This document shows, one piece after another, positions 17,200-27,003 of a stretch of 64,000 bases of DNA. The stretch is taken from the NCBI RefSeq assembly GCF_024198215.1, contig NZ_JAKCFA010000015.1, forward strand, positions 124,001 through 188,000, written 5' to 3'. The position numbers and the translations under genes are program-made. The stretch comes from Myxococcus qinghaiensis. GTDB taxonomy: Bacteria > Myxococcota > Myxococcia > Myxococcales > Myxococcaceae. Below the pieces are notes generated by a model. That model was given only the letters and a program-made list of their open reading frames with translations, was not told where the DNA came from and searched no databases. Each line of letters starts with the position of its first letter. The first letter of the stretch is position 1.

Positions 17200-18503
17200 T
17201 ACCGTGACTCCTTCACCTGGCCGTCGGAGAACACCTTCCGGCCAGAAACCCAGGTCTGCACCACGCGGCCCTTCTGCTTACGGCCATGGAAGGGCGTATT
17301 CCGGCTGCGGGAATAGAACCGGTGGGCATCCACCGTCCACTCCTCCGAAGGGTCCACCACGGTGATGTCCGCCGGGGCCCCGGGAGCCAGGTGACCGCCC
17401 GGCAGGCCGAACGCCTTCGCCGGGCCGTGCGTCAACAGCTCCACCGCCCGATTCGCGCCCAACAGCCCCGAGTGCACCAGCTCCAGCGTCAGCCCCAGGG
17501 CCGTCTCCAGCCCGACGATGCCGTTGATGCCCTTCTCGAACTCCACCTGCTTGTCCAGCACGCCGTGGGGCGCGTGGTCCGTGGCGATGGCGTCCACCGT
17601 GCCATCCACCAGCGCATCGCGCAGCGCCTCCACGTCCCGGTCCGCGCGCAGGGGCGGCGCCATCTTCGCGTGGGTGTCGTAGTCCCCCACCGCCCGGTCA
17701 TCCAGGATGACGTGGTGGGGCGTGGCCTCGGCCGTGACGAGCAGGCCCCGGCGCTTCGCCTCGCGGATGAGGCGCACGCTGCCCTCGCAGGACACGTGGG
17801 CGATGTGCAGCCGGCCCTTCGTCTCCTCGAGCAGCACCAAATCCCGGGCCACCATGGCCACCTCCGCCGAGGCGGGGATGCCGCGCAGGCCCAGGCGCGT
17901 GGAGGTGACGCCCTCGTGCATGGCGCCCCCGGCGGACAGCGTCAGGTCCTCCTCGTGGACCATGACGGGCACGCCGAAGAGCGTGGCGTACTGGAGCGCG
18001 CGCCGCATCAGGGCCGCGTTCATCACCGGGCGGCCGTCGTCGGTGATGGCGACGCAGCCGGAGGACACCAGCTCGCCCGTCTCCGCCAGCTCCTCGCCCT
18101 TGAGGCCCTTCGTGATCGCGCCCGCGGGGTACACGTGGCACAGGCCGGCGGCGCGAGCGCGCGACAGCACCAGCTCCGTGACGAGCCCGCTGTCGTTGAC
18201 GACCTTGGTGTTGGGCATGGCGACGACGGCGGTGAAGCCTCCGGCCACGGCGGCGCGGCAGCCCGTGAGGACGGTCTCCTTGCCCTCTTCACCCGGCTCG
18301 CGCAGGTGCACGTGCAGGTCGATGAAGCCCGGCAGCACCCAGCGCCCTTCGGCCTCCACGACTTCCGCGCCCGGGGGCACGGGGAGCGGCGCGTCGGAGA
18401 CCTCCGCCACCTTGCCGTCGCGCACCAGGACGTCGCGGACTCCATCCACGCCGTTGCGCGGGTCGATGACGCGCCCTCTCCGGAAAAGCACCGTGGAGTT
18501 CAT
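17199..18503 (-). CDS. pyrC: Dihydroorotase
   Basis: Closes carbamoyl aspartate to dihydroorotate, the third pyrimidine step. The 434-residue protein is of the class I type: metal site DLHVHLREPG near 60-70, GGFTAVVAMPNT, EATPHHV, and ATDHAPH with the catalytic aspartate near residue 310. The metal-bridging lysine is not obvious in the usual position; class I enzymes can use Asp or Lys. The ATG at 18503 overlaps the pyrB stop by four bases and gives a normal N-terminus (RRGRVIDPRNGVDG). Confidence 0.94.
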   Translation of the reverse strand: MNSTVLFRRGRVIDPRNGVDGVRDVLVRDGKVAEVSDAPLPVPPGAEVVEAEGRWVLPGFIDLHVHLREPGEEGKETVLTGCRAAVAGGFTAVVAMPNTKVVNDSGLVTELVLSRARAAGLCHVYPAGAITKGLKGEELAETGELVSSGCVAITDDGRPVMNAALMRRALQYATLFGVPVMVHEEDLTLSAGGAMHEGVTSTRLGLRGIPASAEVAMVARDLVLLEETKGRLHIAHVSCEGSVRLIREAKRRGLLVTAEATPHHVILDDRAVGDYDTHAKMAPPLRADRDVEALRDALVDGTVDAIATDHAPHGVLDKQVEFEKGINGIVGLETALGLTLELVHSGLLGANRAVELLTHGPAKAFGLPGGHLAPGAPADITVVDPSEEWTVDAHRFYSRSRNTPFHGRKQKGRVVQTWVSGRKVFSDGQVKESR

Positions 18504-19393
18504 GACGCGCACACCTCGAGGATGGCCCGCCGCACGGCGACGCCGTTGGAAACCTGCTCCAGGATGACGCTGCGGGGCCCATCCGCCACCGAGGGCGCCA
18601 GCTCCAGCCCGCGGTTGATGGGGCCCGGGTGCATCACCAGCGCGCCCGCCTTCATCCGCTCCTCGCGGGCGGGGGTGAGGCCGAACAGGCGCGAGTACTC
18701 CTTCGTCGAGGGCAGGAACGCCTCGCCCATGCGCTCCATCTGCAGGCGCAGGCACATCACCGCGTCCGCGTGAGGCAGCACCGCGTCCAGGTTGTGCGTC
18801 ACCTCGGCACCGAGCGACTCCAGGCCCGGGGGCACCAGCGTGGGAGGGCCACAGAAGACCACCCGCGCGCCCAGGGCCTTCAGGCACCAGAGGTTGGAGC
18901 GGGCCACGCGGCTGTGGAGGATGTCGCCGACGATGAGCACCGTGCGGCCGTCCAGGCCTCCCCAGTGCTGGCGCAGCGTGAAGGCGTCCAGGAGGGCCTG
19001 GGAGGGGTGCTCGTGCGTGCCGTCCCCCGCGTTGATGACAGCGCAGCGGACGTGCTTGGCCACCAGGTGGGGCGCGCCGGAGGAGCGGTGGCGCATGACG
19101 ATGGCCACCGGGCCCGTCGCCTCGATGTTGCGGGCGGTGTCCAGCAGCGTCTCGCCCTTCGACGTGGACGAGCCGGAGGGGCTCCAGTTGAGGACGCCGG
19201 CGCCCAGGCCTCGGGCGGCCATGTGGAACGAGGTGCGCGTCCGGGTGGAGTCCTCGAAGAAGAGGTTGGCGACCACCTTGCCGCGCAGGGTGTGGGTGAC
19301 GTCTGGACCACCAGGCAGGTGCGCGCGCGCCCTGTCGAGCACCGCTTCGAGCTCGTCCCGGCGCCAGCCTTCGATTCCAAGGAGGTGTCTCAT
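18500..19393 (-). CDS. pyrB: Aspartate carbamoyltransferase catalytic subunit
   Basis: Condenses carbamoyl phosphate and aspartate. The 297-residue protein has the carbamoyl-phosphate site FFEDSTRTRTSFHMA near residues 48-62, GETLLDTARN, HPSQALLDAFTL and MHPGPINRG (aspartate-site arginine). No pyrI regulatory subunit follows, so the enzyme is probably of the non-PyrI class, possibly assembling with dihydroorotase as in some bacteria. First gene of pyrB-pyrC-carA; ATG at 19393, 85 bases after the lepB stop. Confidence 0.95.
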   Translation of the reverse strand: MRHLLGIEGWRRDELEAVLDRARAHLPGGPDVTHTLRGKVVANLFFEDSTRTRTSFHMAARGLGAGVLNWSPSGSSTSKGETLLDTARNIEATGPVAIVMRHRSSGAPHLVAKHVRCAVINAGDGTHEHPSQALLDAFTLRQHWGGLDGRTVLIVGDILHSRVARSNLWCLKALGARVVFCGPPTLVPPGLESLGAEVTHNLDAVLPHADAVMCLRLQMERMGEAFLPSTKEYSRLFGLTPAREERMKAGALVMHPGPINRGLELAPSVADGPRSVILEQVSNGVAVRRAILEVCAS

Positions 19394-19405
19394 GGCCGGG
19401 GCCGC

Positions 19406-19434
19406 CGCGTACCCCGGGCCGTGCGGCGCGTCAA
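19406..19434 (-). promoter_or_regulatory. Candidate promoter of the pyr operon
   Basis: On the minus strand TTGACG (19434-19429) is followed after 17 bases by TACGCG (19411-19406), 13 bases before the pyrB ATG. The -35 is good and the -10 weak, and the leader would be very short. No PyrR-type attenuator hairpin is visible in the 85-base gap. Confidence 0.3.
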
Positions 19435-19478
19435 GCACCGTCCGAGGCGCGCCGGCCCGCCTGCCCCTCGGGTGTGGG

Positions 19479-20714
19479 TCAGCGCACGGGCTCGAAGAAC
19501 CGGTCCAACCGCAGGCCGGTGCCACCGAACAGGCCGTGCAGCAGGCCCCGGTGGCCCAACGAAGCCCAGACGACCATCGCCTTGCCCTTGATGTGGCCGT
19601 ACGGAACGAACTCCGTCCTTCCGTAGCCGGTGATGCCCAGGCCGTGACGACTGTCGGCGCTGTTGTCCCGGTTGTCGCCCATGACGAACACGTGCCCCTC
19701 GGGCACCACGTAGGGGCCCTCGTGCCGAGGCATCCGCGTGGGTGTCTGGAGCACGCTGTGCGTCACGCCCCCCAGGTTCTCCCGGTACAGGGATTCCTGT
19801 TGGTCGTACCACTGCCCGTCGTCGGTGAGGTTGTGGACGACGAACGCGCTGTCCACGCTCTCGCGAGGCTGCGGCTGGCCGTTGATGTGGACCACGCCGT
19901 CGAACAGCTCCACCGTGTCGCCGGGCACGCCCACCACGCGCTTGGTGAAGTCGCTGGCCTCGTCGAGGGGGTTGTTGAAGACGATGACGTCGCCGCGCCC
20001 CGGAGGCCGGACGATGACGAACGGCACCACGTTCACGAAGGGGATGCGCACGCCGTAGATGAACTTGTTGATGAAGACCTGATCGCCAATCTCCATCGTG
20101 GGCAGCATGGAGCCGGAGGGAATCCGGTACGGCTCCACGAAGCACGACCGGAACACCACGGCGACGAGCATCAGCTTCGCGAAGCCCACCACGGAGTCCA
20201 TGGACGACTCCTTGCGGAACGCGCCCAGGTGCTTCTCCGTGAGGACCTCCAGGGCCCCCACTTCGGAGCGCAGCGCCCCCAGGTCGCCTCGCACCGACGC
20301 GGCCTCTACCTTCAGGGCCTGCTCGGCGATGAGCTCGGCGACTCCCGGAGCCAGCTTCTCGCGCACGGGCTGCTTGGAGAGCACCCGCGCGTCCTGTTCG
20401 AGCAGGTCCGACGCGGCGAGCCGCGCGTCGCGCCACTTCGACGACACACGGCGCCCGACGAGGAGGGCGAGCCAGTACGCCACCAGCAGCAGGCCCAGGC
20501 CCTTCATCACCGGCTGCGCCTGGCTCGCCGCCGCGGGCACGAACTCGATGAGCAGCGTGTACGGGAGCATCAGCAAGGCGGCGATGCACACCGGCGCCCA
20601 CAGGCTGGAGAGTCGCTCCCGCCAGAGCAGCCGGCGCCAGGCGCGCGCCTGTTCAGGGGTGCGCCGGGCCGCCATCATCGAGGACAACGACGCAGGAACG
20701 GACATGGAGTTCAT
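19479..20714 (-). CDS. lepB: Signal peptidase I, copy 1
   Basis: Membrane serine protease that removes signal peptides on the periplasmic side. The 411-residue protein has two N-terminal membrane segments (about 38-60 and 70-88), a charged coiled insert of about 85 residues (90-172), a third segment (178-195), then the catalytic part: IPSGSMLPT with Ser202 and TKRVVGVPGD with Lys258, and box E GDNRDNSADSRHGLG. Both dyad residues are intact. It is a tandem paralogue of the next gene upstream and nearly identical over the last 80 residues. A 51-base gap with a hairpin separates them. Confidence 0.93.
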   Translation of the reverse strand: MNSMSVPASLSSMMAARRTPEQARAWRRLLWRERLSSLWAPVCIAALLMLPYTLLIEFVPAAASQAQPVMKGLGLLLVAYWLALLVGRRVSSKWRDARLAASDLLEQDARVLSKQPVREKLAPGVAELIAEQALKVEAASVRGDLGALRSEVGALEVLTEKHLGAFRKESSMDSVVGFAKLMLVAVVFRSCFVEPYRIPSGSMLPTMEIGDQVFINKFIYGVRIPFVNVVPFVIVRPPGRGDVIVFNNPLDEASDFTKRVVGVPGDTVELFDGVVHINGQPQPRESVDSAFVVHNLTDDGQWYDQQESLYRENLGGVTHSVLQTPTRMPRHEGPYVVPEGHVFVMGDNRDNSADSRHGLGITGYGRTEFVPYGHIKGKAMVVWASLGHRGLLHGLFGGTGLRLDRFFEPVR

Positions 20715-20726
20715 GGAGGACCACCC

Positions 20727-20745
20727 CCTGTACGAACCGTACAGG
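20727..20745. promoter_or_regulatory. Hairpin between the two lepB genes
   Basis: CCTGTACG, AAC, CGTACAGG: a perfect 8-bp inverted repeat with a three-base centre, ending 12 bases before the copy 1 start codon. In the minus-strand mRNA it is close enough to cover the ribosome site (GGGGGTGG). No T-run follows, so it is not a standard terminator. It may set the ratio of the two peptidases. Confidence 0.5.
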
Positions 20746-20765
20746 AAACGATTTCCAGAAACTCC

Positions 20766-22022
20766 CTAGCGAACGGGTTCGAAGAACCGGTCCAACCGCA
20801 GGCCGGTGCCACCGAACAGGCCGTGCAGCAGGCCGTGGTAGCCCAGCGACAGCCACACCACCATCGCCTTGCCCTTGATGTGGCCGTAGGGCACGAACTC
20901 CGTCTTGCCGTAGCCGGTGATGCCCAGGCCGTGGCGGCTGTCAGAGCTGTTGTCCCGGTTGTCACCCATGACGAAGACGTGGCCCTCGGGCACCACATAG
21001 GGGCCCTCATGCCGAGGCATCCGCGTGGGCGTCTGGAGCACGCTGTGCGTCACGCCGCTCAGGTCCTCCCGGAACAGCGACTCCTGCTGGTCGAACCACC
21101 GTCCGTCGTCGGTGATGTTGTTGACGATGTACTCGGGGTTGATGCTCTCGCGCGTCTGCGGCTGGCCGTTGATGTGGACCACGCCGTCGAAGATCTCCAC
21201 CGTGTCACCCGGCACGCCCACCACGCGCTTGATGTAGTCGGTGGCCTCGTTGACGGGGTTGTTGAACACGACGACGTCGCCGCGCCCCGGAGGCCGGACG
21301 ATGACGAACGGCACCACGTTGGCGAACGGGACTCGCACCCCGTAGATGAACTTGTTGATGAAGACCTGATCACCAATCTGGAGCGTGGGCAGCATGGAGC
21401 CGGAGGGAATCCGGTACGGCTCCACGATGAACGTCCGGAACACCAGGGCGACCAGCAGCATCTTCACGAAGCCGCCCACGAAGTCCATGGGTGACTCCTT
21501 GCGGAACGCCCCCAGGTGCTGCGCGGTGAGCGCGTCGAGCGCCTTCACCTCGCGGGGCAGCCGCTCCATGTCCCCTTCGGCCGAGGCCGACTCCACCTTC
21601 AGCGCCTGGTCGGTGATCTGCTCGGCCACCAGCGGGGAGACCTTCTCGCGCACCTGCGGCTTCTGGAGGATGCGCTCGTTCTCGGAGATGAGCTCATGTG
21701 CCTCGTGCCGCATCCGGCGCAGCTGCTTCTCGCGGGGCGACACGTTGCGCCACACCAGCAGCGCCACGAAGTACGCCACCATCAAGAGCCCCAGCCCCTT
21801 CATCGCGGGCTGGGCCCACGCGGCCGCCGCGGGCACGAACTCGATGAGCATCGTGTACGGGAACAGCACCAGCGCGACGATGCACAGCGGGGCCCACAGG
21901 CTGGTGAGCATCTCCCGCCACAGCAGCTTGCGGCGCGCGCGCACCTGTTCAGGGGTGCGCCGGGCCGCCATCGCGGTCGCCAGCTTCGCGGGAGGATTGG
22001 CGGAAGGACTGGCAGCGTTCAT
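20766..22022 (-). CDS. lepB: Signal peptidase I, copy 2
   Basis: A 418-residue paralogue of the downstream gene with the same plan: two N-terminal membrane segments (about 42-64 and 74-92), a charged, probably cytosolic or coiled insert, a third segment before the catalytic part, Ser209 in IPSGSMLPT and Lys265 in IKRVVGVPGD. Differences between the copies are concentrated in the first 200 residues, including the Lys/Arg-rich stretch PREKQLRRMRHEAHE here. ATG at 22022 lies two bases after the lepA stop, so it is translated together with lepA, a common lepA-lepB arrangement. Confidence 0.93.
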   Translation of the reverse strand: MNAASPSANPPAKLATAMAARRTPEQVRARRKLLWREMLTSLWAPLCIVALVLFPYTMLIEFVPAAAAWAQPAMKGLGLLMVAYFVALLVWRNVSPREKQLRRMRHEAHELISENERILQKPQVREKVSPLVAEQITDQALKVESASAEGDMERLPREVKALDALTAQHLGAFRKESPMDFVGGFVKMLLVALVFRTFIVEPYRIPSGSMLPTLQIGDQVFINKFIYGVRVPFANVVPFVIVRPPGRGDVVVFNNPVNEATDYIKRVVGVPGDTVEIFDGVVHINGQPQTRESINPEYIVNNITDDGRWFDQQESLFREDLSGVTHSVLQTPTRMPRHEGPYVVPEGHVFVMGDNRDNSSDSRHGLGITGYGKTEFVPYGHIKGKAMVVWLSLGYHGLLHGLFGGTGLRLDRFFEPVR

Positions 22023-22024
22023 GG

Positions 22025-23836
22025 CTACTGCTCCGACTTGAGGACCGCGAGGAAGGCCTCCTGCGGAATCTCCACCGTACCCACCTGCTTCATGCGCTTC
22101 TTGCCCTCTTTCTGCTTCTCGAGGAGCTTGCGCTTGCGGCTGATATCGCCACCGTAGCACTTGGCGAGCACGTTCTTGCGCATGGCGGAGATGGTCTCAC
22201 GGGAGATGATCTTCGCGCCGATGGCCGCCTGGATGGCCACCTCGTACATCTGCTTCGGGATGACCTCCTTCAGCTTCGCGCAGACCTCGCGACCGCGCAG
22301 GTAGGCGCGCTCGCGGTGCACGATGACGCTCAGCGCGTCCACCGGCTCCCCGTTGATGAGGATGTCCAGGCGCGCCAGGTCCGCCTCCTGGTAGCCGGTC
22401 AGCTCGTAGTCCAGGCTGGCGTAGCCGCGCGACACGCTCTTGAGCTTGTCGAAGAAGTCGAAGACCACCTCGGCCATCGGCATCTCGTACGTCACCTGCA
22501 CGCGCTGCCCGCTGCTGCCCAGGTACTTCATGTCCTTCTGCACACCGCGGCGGTCCTGGCACAGCTTCAGGATGGCGCCCAGGTGGTCGTTGGGGACGTG
22601 GATGTGACAGGTGAGGATGGGCTCCTCGAACTTCGCGATGTTCTGCACCGGCGGCAGCTTGGCCGGGTTGTCCACGAACTGGACGTCACCCTTGCCGCTG
22701 GTGATCCGGTACACCACGCTGGGCGCGGTGGTGATGAGGTTCAGGTTGTACTCGCGCTCCAGGCGCTCCTGGACGATCTCCATGTGCAGCAGGCCCAGGT
22801 AGCCGCAGCGGAACCCGAAGCCGAGCGCCGTGGACGACTCGGGCTCGTACGTGAAGGCGGAGTCGTTGAGCTTCAGCTTCGCGAGCGCGTCACGCAGGTT
22901 CTCGTACTGGTCGGATTCAATCGGGAAGATGCCGGAGAACACCATCGGCTTCACTTCCTGGAAGCCGGGGAACGGCTCCAGCGTCGGCCGGGCCTCCTCC
23001 GTGACGGTGTCGCCGACCTTCGCGTCCAGCAGCTCCTTGATGTTGGCGACCAGCACGCCCACTTCGCCGGCCATCAGCTGCTGGACGGGGCGGGAGAACG
23101 GGGTGAAGACACCCAGCTCCTGCACCTCGAAGACCTTGTTGTTGCTGAACAGCTTGATCTTCTGCTTGAGCTTGAGCGTGCCTTCCAGCACGCGCACCAG
23201 CGTCACCACCCCCCGGTAGTTGTCGTACCAGGAGTCGAAGATGAGGGCCTTGAGCGGCGCGTCCGGCGAGCCCGTCGGCGGCGGCACCCGCGCGACCACG
23301 GCCTCCAGGATCTCGTGGATGCCGATGCCTTCCTTCGCGGAAGCCGGCACGGCCACGGAGGCGTCGATGCCGATGACGTCTTCAATCTCGGCGCGGGTGC
23401 GGTCGACGTCCGCGCTGGGCAGGTCGATCTTGTTGATGACCGGGATGATCTCCAGGTCGTGGTCCAACGCCATGTAGACGTTGGACAGCGTCTGCGCCTC
23501 CACGCCCTGCGACGCGTCCACCACCAGCAACGCACCCTCGCACGCGGCCAGGCTGCGGCTGACTTCGTACGCGAAGTCGACGTGCCCCGGCGTGTCGATG
23601 AGGTTGAGGATGTACTGCTTGCCGTCCTTCGCGGTGTAGTTCATCCGCACGGACTGGGCTTTGATCGTGATGCCCCGTTCGCGCTCGATGTCCATGTTGT
23701 CGAGGAACTGGGCCTGCGCCTCGCGCTTGCTCAGCGTCCCCGTCTTGTCGAGGAGGCGATCAGCCAGCGTCGACTTTCCATGGTCGATATGGGCGATGAT
23801 GCAGAAGTTGCGGATGTGCGCGTTTTCAGCCGGCAT
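22025..23836 (-). CDS. lepA: Elongation factor 4 (LepA)
   Basis: Ribosome-associated GTPase that back-translocates or helps ribosome assembly. The 603-residue protein has the full layout: G1 AHIDHGKSTLADRLL near residue 15-29, G2/switch RERGITIKAQ, DTPGHVDF, NKIDLPSAD, then EF-G-like domains and the LepA-specific C-terminus ending KKRMKQVGTVEIPQEAFL. Length matches the family. First gene of a leftward block with both lepB genes and then pyrBC-carA. Confidence 0.97.
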   Translation of the reverse strand: MPAENAHIRNFCIIAHIDHGKSTLADRLLDKTGTLSKREAQAQFLDNMDIERERGITIKAQSVRMNYTAKDGKQYILNLIDTPGHVDFAYEVSRSLAACEGALLVVDASQGVEAQTLSNVYMALDHDLEIIPVINKIDLPSADVDRTRAEIEDVIGIDASVAVPASAKEGIGIHEILEAVVARVPPPTGSPDAPLKALIFDSWYDNYRGVVTLVRVLEGTLKLKQKIKLFSNNKVFEVQELGVFTPFSRPVQQLMAGEVGVLVANIKELLDAKVGDTVTEEARPTLEPFPGFQEVKPMVFSGIFPIESDQYENLRDALAKLKLNDSAFTYEPESSTALGFGFRCGYLGLLHMEIVQERLEREYNLNLITTAPSVVYRITSGKGDVQFVDNPAKLPPVQNIAKFEEPILTCHIHVPNDHLGAILKLCQDRRGVQKDMKYLGSSGQRVQVTYEMPMAEVVFDFFDKLKSVSRGYASLDYELTGYQEADLARLDILINGEPVDALSVIVHRERAYLRGREVCAKLKEVIPKQMYEVAIQAAIGAKIISRETISAMRKNVLAKCYGGDISRKRKLLEKQKEGKKRMKQVGTVEIPQEAFLAVLKSEQ

Positions 23837-24009
23837 GTTCGTGGCGCTCGTCGGAAGAAGCGGGCGTGCCTAACATCGAACCGCGCGAAAATCTACGCGC
23901 GAACGCCCGCCAGACGAGCAACCCGCCGGGGGCGCCCGATTGTTCCCCAACCACCGTGTTCCCCTGAACGGACGCCCGGCCACCTGGGGACGACAGGACA
24001 CGAGGCCCC

Positions 24010-24037
24010 GTCCGGGAGCGGCGACTTCCTCCCGGAC
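24010..24037 (-). terminator. Hairpin after the epimerase gene
   Basis: GTCCGGGAG and CTCCCGGAC form a perfect 9-bp stem with a 10-base loop, 29 bases beyond the epimerase stop on the minus strand. There is no T-run, so it may be a weak or Rho-assisted terminator. The remaining bases to lepA (23837-24009) hold no gene. Confidence 0.38.
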
Positions 24038-24066
24038 TCCCCTGCCCTGCCTCCCGTCAGCCAGCC

Positions 24067-25008
24067 TCAGCCGTGGACGCGGACCGGCTCGGCCTTCTCG
24101 CGGAAGTAGGCGACGGTGCGGCGCGCCCCCTCGCGCAGGTCGGCGGTCGGCTCCCAGCCGAGCACCTTCTTCGCGAGCGAGTTGTCGATGCACGAGCGAA
24201 GCTGCTCGCCGGGCTTGCCGGGCGCATGGGCCACCGCGGCCGTGGAGCCCGCGGCCTCGGCCAGCAGCGCGTAGAGGCGGTTGATGTCGGTCTCCACGCC
24301 GGTGCCGATGTTGATGGCGCCCACGTAGTCCTTCTCGAAGGCCAGCCGGTTCGCCCGGGCCACGTCGGGCCCGAAGACGAAGTCGCGGGTCTGCTTGCCC
24401 TCTCCGAAGATGGTGCAGCCCTGCCCGGAGAGCAGGCGCTGGCAGAAGATGGCCACCACACCCGCTTCACCGTGCGGGTTCTGTCGCGGGCCGTACACGT
24501 TGGCGTAGCGCAGGGCGACGTACTGCAGGCCGTACTGGGCCCGGTAGTAGCCCAGGTACAGCTCGCCCGCCGCCTTGGAGACGCCGTACGGGGACACCGG
24601 GCGCGTCGCGTGGGACTCGGTCGCTGGGAACACGTCCTGCTCGCCGTAGATGGCGCCGCCGGTGGAGCTGAAGATGACCTTCTTCACGCCGGAAACGCGC
24701 GAGGCCTCCAGCAGATTGAGCATGCCGCGGATGTTCACGTCCGCGTCGAAGCCCGGATCATCCACGCTGCGCCGCACGTCCATCTGCGCCGCCAGGTGAC
24801 AGAGCACCTGGGGCTTCTCCGACTTGATGAGCTCCGCGGCCTCGCGGCTGCGGATGTCATGGACGGCCAGCCGGACGCGCGGGTCCAGGTTCTCCTTCTT
24901 GCCGCCGGACAGGTCATCCAACGCGATGACCTCGTGTCCCGCCTTCAGGAACTCATCGCACACGTGCGAGCCGATGAAGCCCGCTCCACCCGTCACCAGG
25001 ACTTTCAC
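24067..25008 (-). CDS. NAD-dependent epimerase, UDP-glucose 4-epimerase-like
   Basis: Extended short-chain dehydrogenase acting on a nucleotide sugar. The 313-residue protein starts VKVLVTGGAGFIGSHV (NAD loop GGAGFIG), has the Ser block FSSTGGAIYGEQ and the catalytic YGVSK. The sugar-binding region contains YANVYGPRQNPHGEAG and TRDFVF. These fit the GalE/WbpP group, but C4 epimerase, dehydratase or synthase activity cannot be told apart. GTG start at 25008 has a GGAGACGGAAGC ribosome site. Second or third gene of a leftward group with UDP-glucuronate decarboxylase. Confidence 0.88.
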   Translation of the reverse strand: MKVLVTGGAGFIGSHVCDEFLKAGHEVIALDDLSGGKKENLDPRVRLAVHDIRSREAAELIKSEKPQVLCHLAAQMDVRRSVDDPGFDADVNIRGMLNLLEASRVSGVKKVIFSSTGGAIYGEQDVFPATESHATRPVSPYGVSKAAGELYLGYYRAQYGLQYVALRYANVYGPRQNPHGEAGVVAIFCQRLLSGQGCTIFGEGKQTRDFVFGPDVARANRLAFEKDYVGAINIGTGVETDINRLYALLAEAAGSTAAVAHAPGKPGEQLRSCIDNSLAKKVLGWEPTADLREGARRTVAYFREKAEPVRVHG

Positions 25009-25075
25009 GCTTCCGTCTCCCCGCCACCCGGCCGTGGCCAAACTGTCTTTGATTCCAGAATCTCGCGGCGGCAAC

Positions 25076-26041
<966 letters not shown>

Positions 26042-26060
26042 GTCGCGCCTCGTCTCTCTC

Positions 26061-26240
26061 TCAAATCTCGTCGAAGGTCGCCTGCCCCGGCAGCTGCGCT
26101 TTGTACTTCTCCAGGACCAGGTCGATGCCCTGGCGGATGTACTCGGCCACGGGCACCTTCGTCTTCTGGTTCAGCGCCTTGAGGAGCTCGTTCTGCTCCG
26201 GGGTGATGTAGATGGTGGTGCTGATCTTCTTTCGGGCCAT
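26061..26240 (-). CDS. Small ribbon-helix-helix protein
   Basis: A 59-residue protein. The beta strand STTIYITPEQ, followed by helices NELLKALNQKTK and VAEYIRQGIDLVLEKYKAQL, is the pattern of a CopG/Arc-type dimeric DNA-binding fold. The upstream frame is open but not protein-like, so the ATG at 26240 is chosen. It leads the two nucleotide-sugar genes. The role as their regulator, or as an antitoxin without a visible toxin partner, is inference. Confidence 0.82.
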   Translation of the reverse strand: MARKKISTTIYITPEQNELLKALNQKTKVPVAEYIRQGIDLVLEKYKAQLPGQATFDEI

Positions 26241-26275
26241 GGCGATATGTGAAAATATATGGAATGACGTGGCGC
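26241..26275 (-). promoter_or_regulatory. AT-rich promoter/operator for the RHH gene
   Basis: In GC-rich DNA, 26245-26260 is strikingly AT-rich (ATATGTGAAAATATAT). On the minus strand TATATT (26259-26254) is a possible -10 just upstream of the start codon, so the leader would be very short. Repeated ATAT half sites could be the RHH operator. Confidence 0.35.
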
Positions 26276-26334
26276 GCGAAAGCATCTCGTGCACACGACT
26301 CGGCGCAGAGGCCCCTGCGTCCCGGGAGCACTGA

Positions 26335-26973
26335 ATGAGCCGCTGCAAGCGCTGGATTTTCCTCGGGTTGATGACTTCCGGCCTGCTCACCGGCTGCGCC
26401 AGGGACAAGTCCGCGGAGCGCGGCACCGGGACCCCGGGTAGCTCCTCACCCACCTCGTCCGGCTCGGCCGAGTCCATCCAGCCGGAGCGCTCGCGCGACG
26501 AGCACGTCACGCAGCTGGACGTGAACGGCGACGGAAAGCCGGACGTGTGGACGTACACGGTGGCGGACGCGGGCGCGAATGGCGAGGAGCGCTTCCGCAA
26601 GGTGCGCCAGGAGCTGGACCTGAACTGGGACGGCCGGGTGGACCTGACGCGCTACTTCGACGACGTGGGCGCGCTGATGCGCGAGGTGATGGACCTGGAC
26701 TACGACGGCAAGGTGGACGCCACCTACTTCTACGAGAAGGGGGCCAACACGCGCCGCGAGCGGGACTTCGACGGCGATGGCCGCACCGACAGCGTCACCT
26801 TCTACGAGCGCGGCGTCCTGGTGCGGAAGGAGCGCGACACCAACTCGGATGGGCGCGTGGACTACTGGGAGTACTGGGAGGCGGGCCAGGTGGACCGCAT
26901 CGGCGAGGACCTGGACGGTGACGGCACCGTCGACAAGTGGACCCGCAATCCCAACAACGCGGCCCGCGACTGA
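26335..26973 (+). CDS. Lipoprotein with six calcium-loop repeats
   Basis: A 212-residue lipoprotein: signal peptide with the lipobox LLTGC near residue 17-21, a Ser/Thr/Gly-rich linker, then six acidic loops of the DxDxDGxxD kind (DVNGDGKPD, DLNWDGRVD, DLDYDGKVD, DFDGDGRTD, DTNSDGRVD, DLDGDGTVD) spaced 17 to 30 residues apart. Such loops bind calcium in EF-hand/dockerin and related repeats. A GGGAG ribosome site precedes the ATG. Probably anchored in the outer membrane; the partner is unknown. Divergent from the RHH gene, convergent with the cupin gene. Confidence 0.85.
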   Translation: MSRCKRWIFLGLMTSGLLTGCARDKSAERGTGTPGSSSPTSSGSAESIQPERSRDEHVTQLDVNGDGKPDVWTYTVADAGANGEERFRKVRQELDLNWDGRVDLTRYFDDVGALMREVMDLDYDGKVDATYFYEKGANTRRERDFDGDGRTDSVTFYERGVLVRKERDTNSDGRVDYWEYWEAGQVDRIGEDLDGDGTVDKWTRNPNNAARD

Positions 26974-27003
26974 AGGGCGAGCCGCGCCTGCACGGCGCAG
27001 CGA

